Assembly: GCA_947462515.1 (NCBI GenBank)
Contig: CANHPJ010000017.1
Coordinates: 1-13,768, forward strand
Length of the DNA: 13,768 nucleotides
From: Bacteroidota bacterium
Lineage (GTDB): Bacteria > Bacteroidota > Bacteroidia > JACCXN01
Reading direction: 5' to 3'
The notes under the pieces are model-generated. The model had not been told where the DNA came from and searched no databases. It saw nothing but the letters and a program-made list of their open reading frames with translations. Below are positions 1 to 7,030 of this stretch, piece by piece (the stretch's first letter is position 1; every line of letters begins with the position of its first letter). The translations under genes were made by a program, and so were the position numbers.

Positions 1-621
1 ATATATTTTGAACTTCAAACTCCCGGAATTGGTTTTCCAATTTTGGCGGCGATAACAGCTGCCATATTGTATTTTGCTCCTTTATATTTGGAAGGCTTGG
101 CAGAAAATTGGGAAATACTGATTTTTATAACCGGAATAATTTTAGTAGCAATAGAAATTTTCGTAATTCCGGGTTTCGGCGTGGCCGGTATATCAGGTAT
201 AATTTTAATAATTGCCGGTCTTACCTTAAGTATGATCGAAAATGTTGGCTTCGACTTTTCTATTTCTGATAATGATCAATTGTTTAAAGCATTACTTACA
301 GTAATAGTCGCATCAATTGTTTCACTCATAGGCTCCATTTACCTTGGTGTAAAATTCATAGAATCAAGCCTGTTCAAAAAATTTGTATTGAGTACATCAG
401 AAAATAACACTTATGGATTTAATGGAATAAATGAAAAAGAAAAAACACTTATTGGCAAAACAGGTATCACAGTGACTCTTTTACGACCCTCGGGTAAAAT
501 TGAAATTGATGGAGAAATATATGATTCAACAGCAGAAATCGGTTTCATTGAAAAAGGCGAAACAGTAATAGTTAATAAGTTCGAGGCTTCTCAACTCTTT
601 GTAAGTAAAGCACAAAATTAA
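1..621 (+). CDS. NfeD-family membrane protein, C-terminal part (5' end outside window)
   Basis: The reading frame is open from base 1 (it begins IYFELQTPGIGFPILAAITA), so the gene starts upstream and only the last 206 residues are visible. The TTG at 43 is an internal codon, not the start. What is seen: hydrophobic segments near visible residues 15-30, 38-58 (followed by the PGFGVAGISG turn typical of NfeD), 60-80 and about 98-118, then a soluble C-terminal domain of about 60 residues beginning at LIGKTGITVT. That last part has the G-x-x-G...LRPSGK...G..Y...FI.KGE.V pattern of the NfeD OB-fold. Known of the family: long NfeD proteins carry an N-terminal ClpP-class serine protease domain and work with SPFH/stomatin proteins in membrane quality control. 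Whether the protease half is present cannot be seen. The next gene follows after 14 bases and is probably co-transcribed; it is not an SPFH gene. Confidence 0.9.
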   Translation: MYFELQTPGIGFPILAAITAAILYFAPLYLEGLAENWEILIFITGIILVAIEIFVIPGFGVAGISGIILIIAGLTLSMIENVGFDFSISDNDQLFKALLTVIVASIVSLIGSIYLGVKFIESSLFKKFVLSTSENNTYGFNGINEKEKTLIGKTGITVTLLRPSGKIEIDGEIYDSTAEIGFIEKGETVIVNKFEASQLFVSKAQN

Positions 622-635
622 ACTGTATTTCAGCA

Positions 636-2054
636 ATGATTTTTCAAAATCTCAATAAGAATAATTCCAAACTGAATATTACAGTCTTTGTCATTCTTGT
701 TTGTTTGATAACCCCATACTTTTATTTGGCAAATTTTGTTCATCCAATTTCTGACGATTTTTGCTATACCCTTTTAGGCTTAAGAGAAAACTTTCTGGAA
801 ACAGTAATTAATGAGTATTTCAGATGGAATGGTAGATACAGCTCTAATTTCTTGGTGATATTGAATCCCATGGTTTGGAATAATCTAAATGTGTATCAGC
901 TTATTCCTCAGCTATTAATTACCGGAACATTTTTATCATTTGCTTTTCTGTTTTATACGATTTTTAAAACGATTATTCCACTAATTAATATTCTAAATCT
1001 TGGATTAATTTTCACGTTGCTTTTTATTTATCAAATGCCTTCAGTAGCCGAAGGTTTTTACTGGTATACAGGATCCATAAGCTATCAGGCCGCCTCTGTC
1101 ATTTTTTTATTTTATCTGGGATCCCTTATTAAATATAATAATAAGGAGTTTTTAATTTCAAAAACACTGCATTTATCATTCAATTGTATGCTACTAATAC
1201 TGATGATAGGCTTTAATGAAGTTATAATGCTTCTTTTAGTCTTGTTTCATTTTGTAATTGCGTATAAAAATCATCACCATGATTCCTCTTTTAAGTTTGC
1301 GGCAAATACATTATTCCTGGTTTCTATATTAGCTGGAAGTGCTGTATTCTTTGCTCCCGGAAACTCTTACAGGGAAAGTAATTTCATTGATAATCATAAT
1401 ATTTTAAGATCAGTTATTTTCACCTTTATGCAGAGTATACGTTTTTTTCTGGATTGGATTTCGAATATTCCTTTTGTTTTAGGGTCTGTTTTATCCATAA
1501 ACTTTGTGCAGCAATTCAGGGATAAAAACTCCTTAATTAAAAATTCCTTTTATCTAAAACCATATGAATCATCAATTTTATTGATAGGTATTTTTATTGT
1601 GTGCATTTTCCCACCCTATTGGGCAACTAATATTTTGGGACAACACCGAACAATTAATACTGCCTATTTCTTTTTTATATTGATGTGGTTTGTTAATTTG
1701 ATTTCTTGGACAAATTATTTGGAAAAAAAATTCATTTTCAAATTAAATATAAACCCAAAAATAAAACTACTGTTTATTGCTCTGATTATAGCAAGTTTAA
1801 GTTTTACGAAAAATGGTTACACAAGTTTTTTGGATATTTTTTATGGCAAGGCAAAAAAATTTGATTTGGAGATGAGAGAAAGAAATAACCTCATTTATCA
1901 GGCAAAAAAGGAAAACAGAAAAAAGATAATTTTTAAACCATTATCAGAAAAACCACAAACGATATTTGTTTCTGACTTTACCAAAGATCCAAAAATATGG
2001 ATCAACAGATGTCAGGGAGACTATTATGGTGGTATTGAATTACTAATCGAATAA
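636..2054 (+). CDS. polytopic membrane protein, DUF6056/GT-C-like
   Basis: A 472-residue integral membrane protein with about ten hydrophobic segments: near residues 14-35, 88-110, 113-132, 151-165, 182-210, 221-240, 275-290, 312-328, 340-358 and 376-392. After the first segment come SDDFCY (39-44) and RWNGRY (63-68) in a predicted periplasmic loop. Later come EGFYWYTGSISYQ (139-151), NE (194-195), PGNSYR (241-246) and GQHRTINTAY (335-344). This spacing of an acidic pair after the first helix, a W-x-GR motif and a PGN-x-x-R motif is what I associate with the DUF6056 family, membrane proteins that resemble GT-C glycosyltransferases. The acidic pair would be the catalytic site if the resemblance is real. 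The substrate is unknown, and lipid-linked sugar transfer onto an envelope glycan is only an inference. The C-terminal 70 residues are soluble and lysine-rich. The gene lies 14 bases after the NfeD gene and 9 bases before a lipoprotein gene. Confidence 0.75.
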   Translation: MIFQNLNKNNSKLNITVFVILVCLITPYFYLANFVHPISDDFCYTLLGLRENFLETVINEYFRWNGRYSSNFLVILNPMVWNNLNVYQLIPQLLITGTFLSFAFLFYTIFKTIIPLINILNLGLIFTLLFIYQMPSVAEGFYWYTGSISYQAASVIFLFYLGSLIKYNNKEFLISKTLHLSFNCMLLILMIGFNEVIMLLLVLFHFVIAYKNHHHDSSFKFAANTLFLVSILAGSAVFFAPGNSYRESNFIDNHNILRSVIFTFMQSIRFFLDWISNIPFVLGSVLSINFVQQFRDKNSLIKNSFYLKPYESSILLIGIFIVCIFPPYWATNILGQHRTINTAYFFFILMWFVNLISWTNYLEKKFIFKLNINPKIKLLFIALIIASLSFTKNGYTSFLDIFYGKAKKFDLEMRERNNLIYQAKKENRKKIIFKPLSEKPQTIFVSDFTKDPKIWINRCQGDYYGGIELLIE

Positions 2055-2063
2055 ATAAAACAT

Positions 2064-2450
2064 ATGAAAAAAGTGATTATTATTTTTCAGTCTGTCTTTC
2101 TTTTTACCTTGTTTATATCCTGCAAAAAAAATGGAGCGGGTGGTGATGCAGAGTTGAATATTACTGTGAAACACCATGAAAAATTAATTCCAGGGGCTTC
2201 GGTTTATATAAAATATGGAGCTAAGGAATTCCCGGGATTTGATTTAAACGTTTATGATGAAAAAAAATATGCTGGAAACAGTGGTGAAGAGGCAGGAAAA
2301 ACTAAAATTGACAATTTACTCAAGGGCGATTATTATTTATTTGCCCTTGGATATGACAGCGCTATTTTTGAGAATGTTAGTGGTGGTATTTACGTTAAAG
2401 TATTAAAAAGCAGCGAAATAAAAAACATCGAAATCCCAATCACCGAGTAA
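2064..2450 (+). CDS. small lipoprotein, carboxypeptidase-regulatory-like fold
   Basis: A 128-residue protein with a lysine start, a hydrophobic stretch (residues 4-19) and a lipobox-like LFISC ending at Cys20, followed by KKNGAGG. It therefore looks like a signal peptidase II-processed lipoprotein, probably outer-membrane anchored. The mature part is a single beta-rich domain. It starts ELNITVKHHEKLIPGASVYI and continues through a G-K-T-x-I-x-x-L-x-x-G-D-Y-Y stretch (about residues 78-92), resembling the carboxypeptidase regulatory-like (CarboxypepD_reg/SpaA-like) beta sandwich common in Bacteroidota surface proteins. No catalytic residues are evident. It is the last gene of the + strand group, 9 bases after the DUF6056-like gene, and ends 8 bases from the stop of the convergent GspF gene. 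Specific function is unknown. Confidence 0.75.
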   Translation: MKKVIIIFQSVFLFTLFISCKKNGAGGDAELNITVKHHEKLIPGASVYIKYGAKEFPGFDLNVYDEKKYAGNSGEEAGKTKIDNLLKGDYYLFALGYDSAIFENVSGGIYVKVLKSSEIKNIEIPITE

Positions 2451-2458
2451 GAGAAATG

Positions 2459-3610
2459 TTAACTTCCAAACGAAGTACTTAGCTGAAACATTGGTAAATA
2501 CATAGCTATCAAAACTACAGCTACCATTAAACCAAGAAAAATTATCATTACAGGCTCTATCATACTTCCTATAAGCCCGGTTTGGTGCTCAACATCATCA
2601 AAATATTGTTGAGCTAATTTACCAAACATTATATCTAGTTGATTTACCTCCTCGGCCACTCTTATCAAGGAAAGCATTCTTTTATTGTATATATCAAATT
2701 TTGAAAGACTTTCATAGATAGAAGTTCCTTTTAAAATTTCTGCTTCTATAATTGATAAGGAATATTCGATAGGATAAAATCCAACCATTTTTTTTACTAA
2801 CTCAATAGACTGAATCATAGGTGTTTTAGCACTTATAAGTAAATTCATTGAATGACAAAAACGTGCCAGATAAATTTTCATTACCAATTCTCCCACAAAT
2901 GGAATTTTTAAAATTGCATCGGAACTAATTTTTCTGAACCAGACTTTATCTCTACTCTTATATAAAAGAAAGATTATCAGTAAAATGAAAAATAATATAT
3001 GCAAGGAATAATTAGAAAATGACTTCGAAATTTTCATTATCAATTTAGTTAAATAAGGTAGATCCCCACCAAACCTACTAAACACATCGGCGAACATAGG
3101 AACAACGAAATGCATCATAAAAAAAATTGCACCCAAAGCAGTAATTAAAACAATAATTGGATAGGATAAAGCACTTATAATCTGCCTGTTTTGTTTTATC
3201 TTTTTTGAAAAAAAGTTGTGTAATTCCCCCAATACCTGAACAATTCGTCCACTCTCCTCTCCTATTTGGAGACTATAATATTCATAGGCAGAAAATTTAC
3301 CGCTATATTTTATAGCCTCAGATAAATTACCGCCCTTGATCAGATAATTTTTTATATCGCTAAATAATTTTTTATCCTTATGATTAATTTGATCTTCCTC
3401 AACCAATTCTAACGAGGTTTTTATATCGATTCCGGCTAAAAGCAAAATATGAAGTTCAGAATAAAACCGTTCTTTTTTTTTGTCATTTAACTGACTTCCA
3501 AATAATGAAATATCTTTATTTAAAAAATCGAAAACACTGGAGGTTTCATGGGTGTTTTTTATTTTTCTATGTTGAGGCAAATTATATTTGTTAAGATCTA
3601 CTGTCCCCAT
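2459..3610 (-). CDS. gspF: GspF/PilC-family inner-membrane platform protein
   Basis: A 383-residue protein (usual GspF length about 400) with two T2SSF domains. The first covers about residues 45-170, with LLLAGI (56-61) and GEESGR (117-122), ending in a membrane helix at 150-172 and VPMFADVF (169-176). A second membrane helix is at 203-219. The second domain (248-372) repeats the pattern with FCHSMNLLISAKTP, RVAEE (317-321) and a final helix ending AMYLPMFQLS (369-378), the family's typical C-terminus. It is the inner-membrane platform on which the GspE ATPase acts to build the pseudopilus. The first 40 residues are a variable cytoplasmic extension. The ATG overlaps the stop of the preceding pseudopilin gene by one base (TAATG), which supports this start and translational coupling. 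It is the last gene of the minus-strand operon. Confidence 0.95.
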   Translation of the reverse strand: MGTVDLNKYNLPQHRKIKNTHETSSVFDFLNKDISLFGSQLNDKKKERFYSELHILLLAGIDIKTSLELVEEDQINHKDKKLFSDIKNYLIKGGNLSEAIKYSGKFSAYEYYSLQIGEESGRIVQVLGELHNFFSKKIKQNRQIISALSYPIIVLITALGAIFFMMHFVVPMFADVFSRFGGDLPYLTKLIMKISKSFSNYSLHILFFILLIIFLLYKSRDKVWFRKISSDAILKIPFVGELVMKIYLARFCHSMNLLISAKTPMIQSIELVKKMVGFYPIEYSLSIIEAEILKGTSIYESLSKFDIYNKRMLSLIRVAEEVNQLDIMFGKLAQQYFDDVEHQTGLIGSMIEPVMIIFLGLMVAVVLIAMYLPMFQLSTSFGS

Positions 3611-4107
3611 TATTTGCAGTGTTCACTTTTTAAAAATATATCCGACGCATATGTTTTATTCAAGGTAAAAAAAATGCTTTCATCAAAAGTTATTATCTCT
3701 ATTTTAAGCTCCTCAATAAAATTATTTGAATTTATTGCAGGATATAAAAACTTCGACTCAATTTTTTTGGTTTTCACAAAAAAAGTATCAACATGATTCA
3801 TTTTATTTCTTATAACATATTCTTCTTCAAACAAATAAACAATATGATTGCTATTACCATCCTTATTTAAACTTACCTGATTTAAATTTTTCAAAATGCT
3901 TTCAGACTCATTAAAATCATTTTCTAGCAAAAAATTTAAATTCTTTAATTGAGAAATTTTTTGACCACTTAATTTGATTCGGGTATATTGTTGTTCAATT
4001 ATTGTATGGGAGGTATATATTATTCCAATAACAATCCCAGACAAAGCCATGGCCACTATCAATTCAATTAGTGTGAATGCAGGAATTCTTTTATTAATCA
4101 ATGTCAT
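3610..4107 (-). CDS. minor pseudopilin, GspJ/GspH-like
   Basis: A 165-residue protein with a short basic leader followed by a class III prepilin signal. It reads RIPA|FTLIELIVAMALSGI, with predicted cleavage after Ala10, Phe at +1 and the key Glu at +5. The hydrophobic helix (about residues 11-32) continues into an amphipathic stretch (IIEQQYTRIKLSGQKI), then a beta-rich globular domain. The cleavage residue before Phe is Ala, not the Gly usual in Proteobacteria. By position directly before gspF and by size it is a minor pseudopilin; J is somewhat favoured over H, but the family cannot be settled by eye. It is not the major pseudopilin: the globular domain has no GspG-like C-terminal calcium-binding pattern. 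The ATG lies 14 bases inside the end of the preceding pseudopilin gene, and its stop overlaps the gspF start. Confidence 0.88.
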   Translation of the reverse strand: MTLINKRIPAFTLIELIVAMALSGIVIGIIYTSHTIIEQQYTRIKLSGQKISQLKNLNFLLENDFNESESILKNLNQVSLNKDGNSNHIVYLFEEEYVIRNKMNHVDTFFVKTKKIESKFLYPAINSNNFIEELKIEIITFDESIFFTLNKTYASDIFLKSEHCK

Positions 4108-4522
4108 TAAGGATTAATTCTTTTCGATCTGCAATTTTTTCCCCTTCATAATTAAATGCTTCAAGTTTAAGAAGCTTTATGTCGGCATATCCCGGATAAT
4201 CTGATAAAGTTTGAATAATGCTTATTTCCCCTATCTGTTTTTGGTCAAAAAGTGATTTTTTTTCTTTATTGGAAAATACTGCAACTTCCCTTAAAATAAG
4301 CTGTGCCTTGAATTTTTGAAACGAATTATCACTTTTATTGATATTTAAAAAAATCAGCAAGGCTATTCCAAAACCAATCATAATTAAGGTCATTGCCACA
4401 ATTGACTCAATTATAGTTGCTGCTTTTAAATGTTTTTCAACTGTGATGCTTGATTTAAAAACCGAAAAAACCTTTAAAAAACAGCTTGTAATATTTTTTA
4501 ATTGAACCATTAGTTTGCCCAT
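4094..4522 (-). CDS. minor pseudopilin, GspI-like
   Basis: A 142-residue protein with an unusually long basic leader (about 30-34 residues) before a prepilin-type segment. That segment is HLKA|ATIIESIVAM, with predicted cleavage after Ala34 and Glu at mature position 5. A hydrophobic helix follows to about residue 57, then a small C-terminal domain of about 85 residues. The small globular domain and its place between the K-like and J-like genes fit GspI. Two starts are possible. The first ATG (4522) overlaps the previous gene by 13 bases. The in-frame ATG at 4510 forms a TAATG one-base overlap with the previous stop and gives a 138-residue product; given the other junctions here it may be the true start. 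The downstream end overlaps the next pseudopilin gene by 14 bases. Identity as a pseudopilin is likely; the letter assignment is inferred from context. Confidence 0.8.
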   Translation of the reverse strand: MGKLMVQLKNITSCFLKVFSVFKSSITVEKHLKAATIIESIVAMTLIMIGFGIALLIFLNINKSDNSFQKFKAQLILREVAVFSNKEKKSLFDQKQIGEISIIQTLSDYPGYADIKLLKLEAFNYEGEKIADRKELILNDID

Positions 4523-5769
4523 TTTACAATACTGTTATTTGATTCCCCATTGATAATGGCAGCACTCGTAAAATGATTCGGTAATTTGCTGTAATCAATA
4601 ACGGCGTTCAACAAATGATTTTCATAAAGCGTAGATGGAGTTTGCAATATAAACTTTTGACAAGTCATGCTCCCATGTATTATACCCTTAAGACTCACAT
4701 TACCAACCACATAAACATCCCCTGTTATTTGAGTGTTTTTTTCAAAATTAACGGTGATGTTACTGTTATTAACGGCTTGATCTATTTGATAAGCAAAAAC
4801 GACTCCTTTTAAAGTGCTATTTTCTTTCATAACAATATTTGCTTTGGAACTCGTTTTGTTATTATTGATAATTGACACAGAACTTGGGTAATTTAAATGG
4901 CAATCCTTTCCTATTTCTATGCCGTCAGATGCAATTAACTGCATGCTGCCCTTAAATCCATTTTCAACTATAATTTTTGGGGCATATATAATTACATCTT
5001 CCAATACTGACGATGCTGAAATAAAGACAGACTCCTGAGAAACTATTCTAATATTTCCTTTTAACACTTTTTTATCAAGTAAAATCTCACTTTTTGATTT
5101 TAGAAGCAATGTTAAATCCTTAAATGAATGAATCAAGCTATTTGTCTTAAGGTCATTTTCATATGATACTAAACTATCAGTTTCAGCCTTTAAATCATTA
5201 AAATAGATCATATTAAATTCTGTAACAGACTTTTTTACCAAAGGCAAATTACTGCTACTCTCTGATTGCTTTCCATTTATTTTTCCTACAAAGTTTTGAC
5301 CTTCCATATAAGATCTTTTAATACCTGATTTTGGTACAAAACATGTTCCATTTAATATGGTATTTCCGCACAAGGAAAGCGGTCGTTGGTAATCAGCCAG
5401 ATATAAGGCGAACCCTTCATCTTTGTTCATGCTTTTTCCTATAATTGCTGCAATGCAACATGCATTTTTTTTTGAAAAAGCCATTGAAATTGCTAGTTCA
5501 TAAACACCCCATTGTTTTCTCTCAAGAATTACTGAATCTTTCTGCTCAGAAAACAAATCAATTGAATGCCTTTTTCCTGCAACAAAATTCGAAGAATTGG
5601 ATAGTAATAGATTTAAACCGGAATTTGCATTGACAATTAGTTTTTGATTTTGATCCAAAAACAGACTATTTAATCTGTTAAAATGAGCAAAAATTATATA
5701 GGAACTGCATATTATAGAAATCACAAGAGAAATGGCTATGGCATAAAATAAAGCCCCCGCTTTAATCAT
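4510..5769 (-). CDS. large GspK-like pseudopilin with predicted beta-helix domain
   Basis: A 419-residue protein. The N-terminus, IKAG|ALFYAIAISLVIS, is a very short leader ending in Gly, then a hydrophobic helix to about residue 29 without Glu at +5. Lack of that Glu is typical of GspK, the tip pseudopilin. Residues 30-60 continue as an amphipathic helix. Residues 85-180 are a mixed domain with a Cys pair (C104, C105) and a LCGNTILNGTC segment (C134, C143) that could form a disulfide. Residues about 230-375 consist of short alternating hydrophobic strands (KGNIRIV, EDVIIYAPKIIV, QLIASDGIEIG, STLKGVVFA, TQITGDVYVVGNVSLKG). This pattern resembles bactofilin-like or right-handed parallel beta-helices. 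Classical GspK instead has SAM-like helical domains, so the tip structure would differ. The gene sits 15 bases after the MORN gene and overlaps the GspI-like gene. The GspK role is inferred from N-terminus and position. Confidence 0.72.
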   Translation of the reverse strand: MIKAGALFYAIAISLVISIICSSYIIFAHFNRLNSLFLDQNQKLIVNANSGLNLLLSNSSNFVAGKRHSIDLFSEQKDSVILERKQWGVYELAISMAFSKKNACCIAAIIGKSMNKDEGFALYLADYQRPLSLCGNTILNGTCFVPKSGIKRSYMEGQNFVGKINGKQSESSSNLPLVKKSVTEFNMIYFNDLKAETDSLVSYENDLKTNSLIHSFKDLTLLLKSKSEILLDKKVLKGNIRIVSQESVFISASSVLEDVIIYAPKIIVENGFKGSMQLIASDGIEIGKDCHLNYPSSVSIINNNKTSSKANIVMKENSTLKGVVFAYQIDQAVNNSNITVNFEKNTQITGDVYVVGNVSLKGIIHGSMTCQKFILQTPSTLYENHLLNAVIDYSKLPNHFTSAAIINGESNNSIVKWAN

Positions 5770-5784
5770 AGGATAATTTTTTAC

Positions 5785-6537
5785 CTATTTAAATGAAATG
5801 TTTTGCTCCTTATCGACTTTTTCAATCTTTTTAAATATGCTTTTGAATCTTAAAAAAAAGTTTTCCTTTTTGCTAAATTCAGCTTCTAAAACTTTTTCCT
5901 TAGATTGTTTATTTAGTTTCAACATGCTTATGAAACTGATTTTTTTCAGATTACCCTCATTTTTATTTTTATCATTTACAGTTTTTATTTTTGATTCTTT
6001 TATTTTACCATCTCTATATTTTACAATAGATTCTACTTTTGAATCTTTATAAGTAATAATATTGCCATGTTTAAGATTATTTTCGAAATTTCCTCTTTCA
6101 ATCAGCTCACCTCGTAAATTAAAAATGCTGTATGTCCCATTTTTCAGTCCATTTTTCCAGGTTATCAGTTCTTTTAAATTTCCATTGTCAAACCATTTTT
6201 TCCATTCTCCGGTTTTCAATCCAAAATAAAATTCACCCGTTTCTTTAAGGTTTTTATTTATGTAAAATGAACGGTAACATCCATGCAACAACTTACCATC
6301 GGCTCCACCTAAAGTGCTTAAAATTGTATTTGCATAATACCAATAATACCTTCTATCATTTTTTATGCCCACTTTTTTATCTGACTCTGAAAGCACATCA
6401 AAAACAACAACTGAGTCGAACGAACTAATTGTGAACTCCTGTTTTTTCGCCTTAGTCAAAGTGGTATTTTGAGCATTAAGTCTTGTACAAAAACCCGCTG
6501 CAAGCGAAAAAAACAGAAGGGCATATTTGTGAATCAT
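5785..6537 (-). CDS. secreted MORN-repeat protein in the secretion operon
   Basis: A 250-residue protein with a signal peptide (about residues 1-22, ending LNAQ). Residues about 81-175 hold roughly four MORN-variant repeats: GKLLHGCYRSFYINKNLKET, GEFYFGLKTGEWKKWFDNGN, and two more with the G-x-x-x-x-G-x-W/Y-x-x-x-x-x-x-G-x-L pattern. These repeats form beta-hairpin ladders and usually mediate binding. Such proteins are often auto-named 'YwqK family antitoxin', which should not be taken literally: there is no toxin gene beside it. The C-terminal 75 residues are very lysine-rich, with predicted amphipathic helices (KKENFFLRFKSIFKKIEKV), possibly a membrane- or DNA-like polyanion-contacting tail. 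The gene lies 12 bases after the GspC-like gene and 15 bases before the GspK-like gene, so it is co-transcribed with the machine. A periplasmic accessory or substrate role is inference. Confidence 0.75.
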   Translation of the reverse strand: MIHKYALLFFSLAAGFCTRLNAQNTTLTKAKKQEFTISSFDSVVVFDVLSESDKKVGIKNDRRYYWYYANTILSTLGGADGKLLHGCYRSFYINKNLKETGEFYFGLKTGEWKKWFDNGNLKELITWKNGLKNGTYSIFNLRGELIERGNFENNLKHGNIITYKDSKVESIVKYRDGKIKESKIKTVNDKNKNEGNLKKISFISMLKLNKQSKEKVLEAEFSKKENFFLRFKSIFKKIEKVDKEQNISFK

Positions 6538-6549
6538 TTATAGATTAAT

Positions 6550-7029
6550 TTATTTTGAAATAGTTTTCATTTCTTTTTCGTAAGCGACCACTATGGAGTC
6601 ATTGAATACTTTTTTCAATGTTACACCCATAACAATATCCCCTACTTTCATTAAGTGTCCTGACTGATCAATAGTAATAATCATAATTTGCTTGTTAGAT
6701 TTTTGGTTTTTAACTATTCCGCCAAAACTAATTTTTGGCCAACTAACAGATTTTTCAGGTTTTTCAAGCCCTGTATCATATTCATCGGTAAAATCCTTAT
6801 CAAATACACTTTCATCATCTTCCCATAAATAATCCAAAAATGGATCAGAATAATCTGCGTAAATTGAAAAAGTATCTGCATTTTTTTTTACTGTTTTAAA
6901 ATGATCATCCTTGGATAATATTTGTGAATTATCGATTTTAACAGTATCCGAAAAAACCCTGTAAATTATTATTCCCCATATAATTAAAACGAGTGGAAGT
7001 AAAAAGTAGATGACCTTTTTATTCTTCAA
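6550..7029 (-). CDS. GspC/PilP-like inner-membrane linker protein
   Basis: A 159-residue protein with a short basic cytoplasmic tail, one membrane helix (about residues 6-25), a periplasmic linker and a small beta domain at 96-158. The domain starts WPKISFGGIVKNQKSNKQIM and contains LMKVGDIVMGVTLKKV and DSIVVAY. The order 'local residues, G-x-V-x-N..., G-x-x-x-K-x-G-D..., D-S-I-x-V' is that of the GspC homology region/PilP domain, which contacts the secretin N0 domain. YADYSDPFL (57-65) resembles the 'DPF' preceding PilP domains. The linker at 58-90 is strongly acidic. There is no PDZ domain, so it is PilP-sized rather than a full GspC. The start is TTG at 7029, one base after the preceding stop. 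No ATG occurs before the membrane helix, so the TTG is the best supported start. Confidence 0.82.
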   Translation of the reverse strand: MKNKKVIYFLLPLVLIIWGIIIYRVFSDTVKIDNSQILSKDDHFKTVKKNADTFSIYADYSDPFLDYLWEDDESVFDKDFTDEYDTGLEKPEKSVSWPKISFGGIVKNQKSNKQIMIITIDQSGHLMKVGDIVMGVTLKKVFNDSIVVAYEKEMKTISK

Positions 7030-7030
7030 A

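Noticed and set aside
2462..2476. Small hairpin ACTTC-CAAAC-GAAGT as a terminator
   Set aside because: Only a 5-base stem, inside the last codons of gspF, and not followed by a T-run on either strand.
3548..3796. Open + strand frame of 82 codons opposite gspF and the J-like pseudopilin gene
   Set aside because: Antisense to two clear genes and spans their junction; the translation resembles no protein family.
4615..4812. Open + strand frame of 65 codons
   Set aside because: Shadow of the GspK-like gene on the other strand.
5445..5633. Open + strand frame of 62 codons
   Set aside because: Shadow of the GspK-like gene; no signal or domain.
5798..6052. Open + strand frame of 84 codons rich in Phe and Leu
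   Set aside because: Complement of the Lys/Glu-rich tail of the MORN protein, which automatically reads as Phe/Leu; not a real membrane protein.
5785..6537. Toxin-antitoxin antitoxin of the YwqK type
   Set aside because: Only MORN repeats are shared with that label; the protein has a signal peptide and lies in a secretion operon with no toxin partner.
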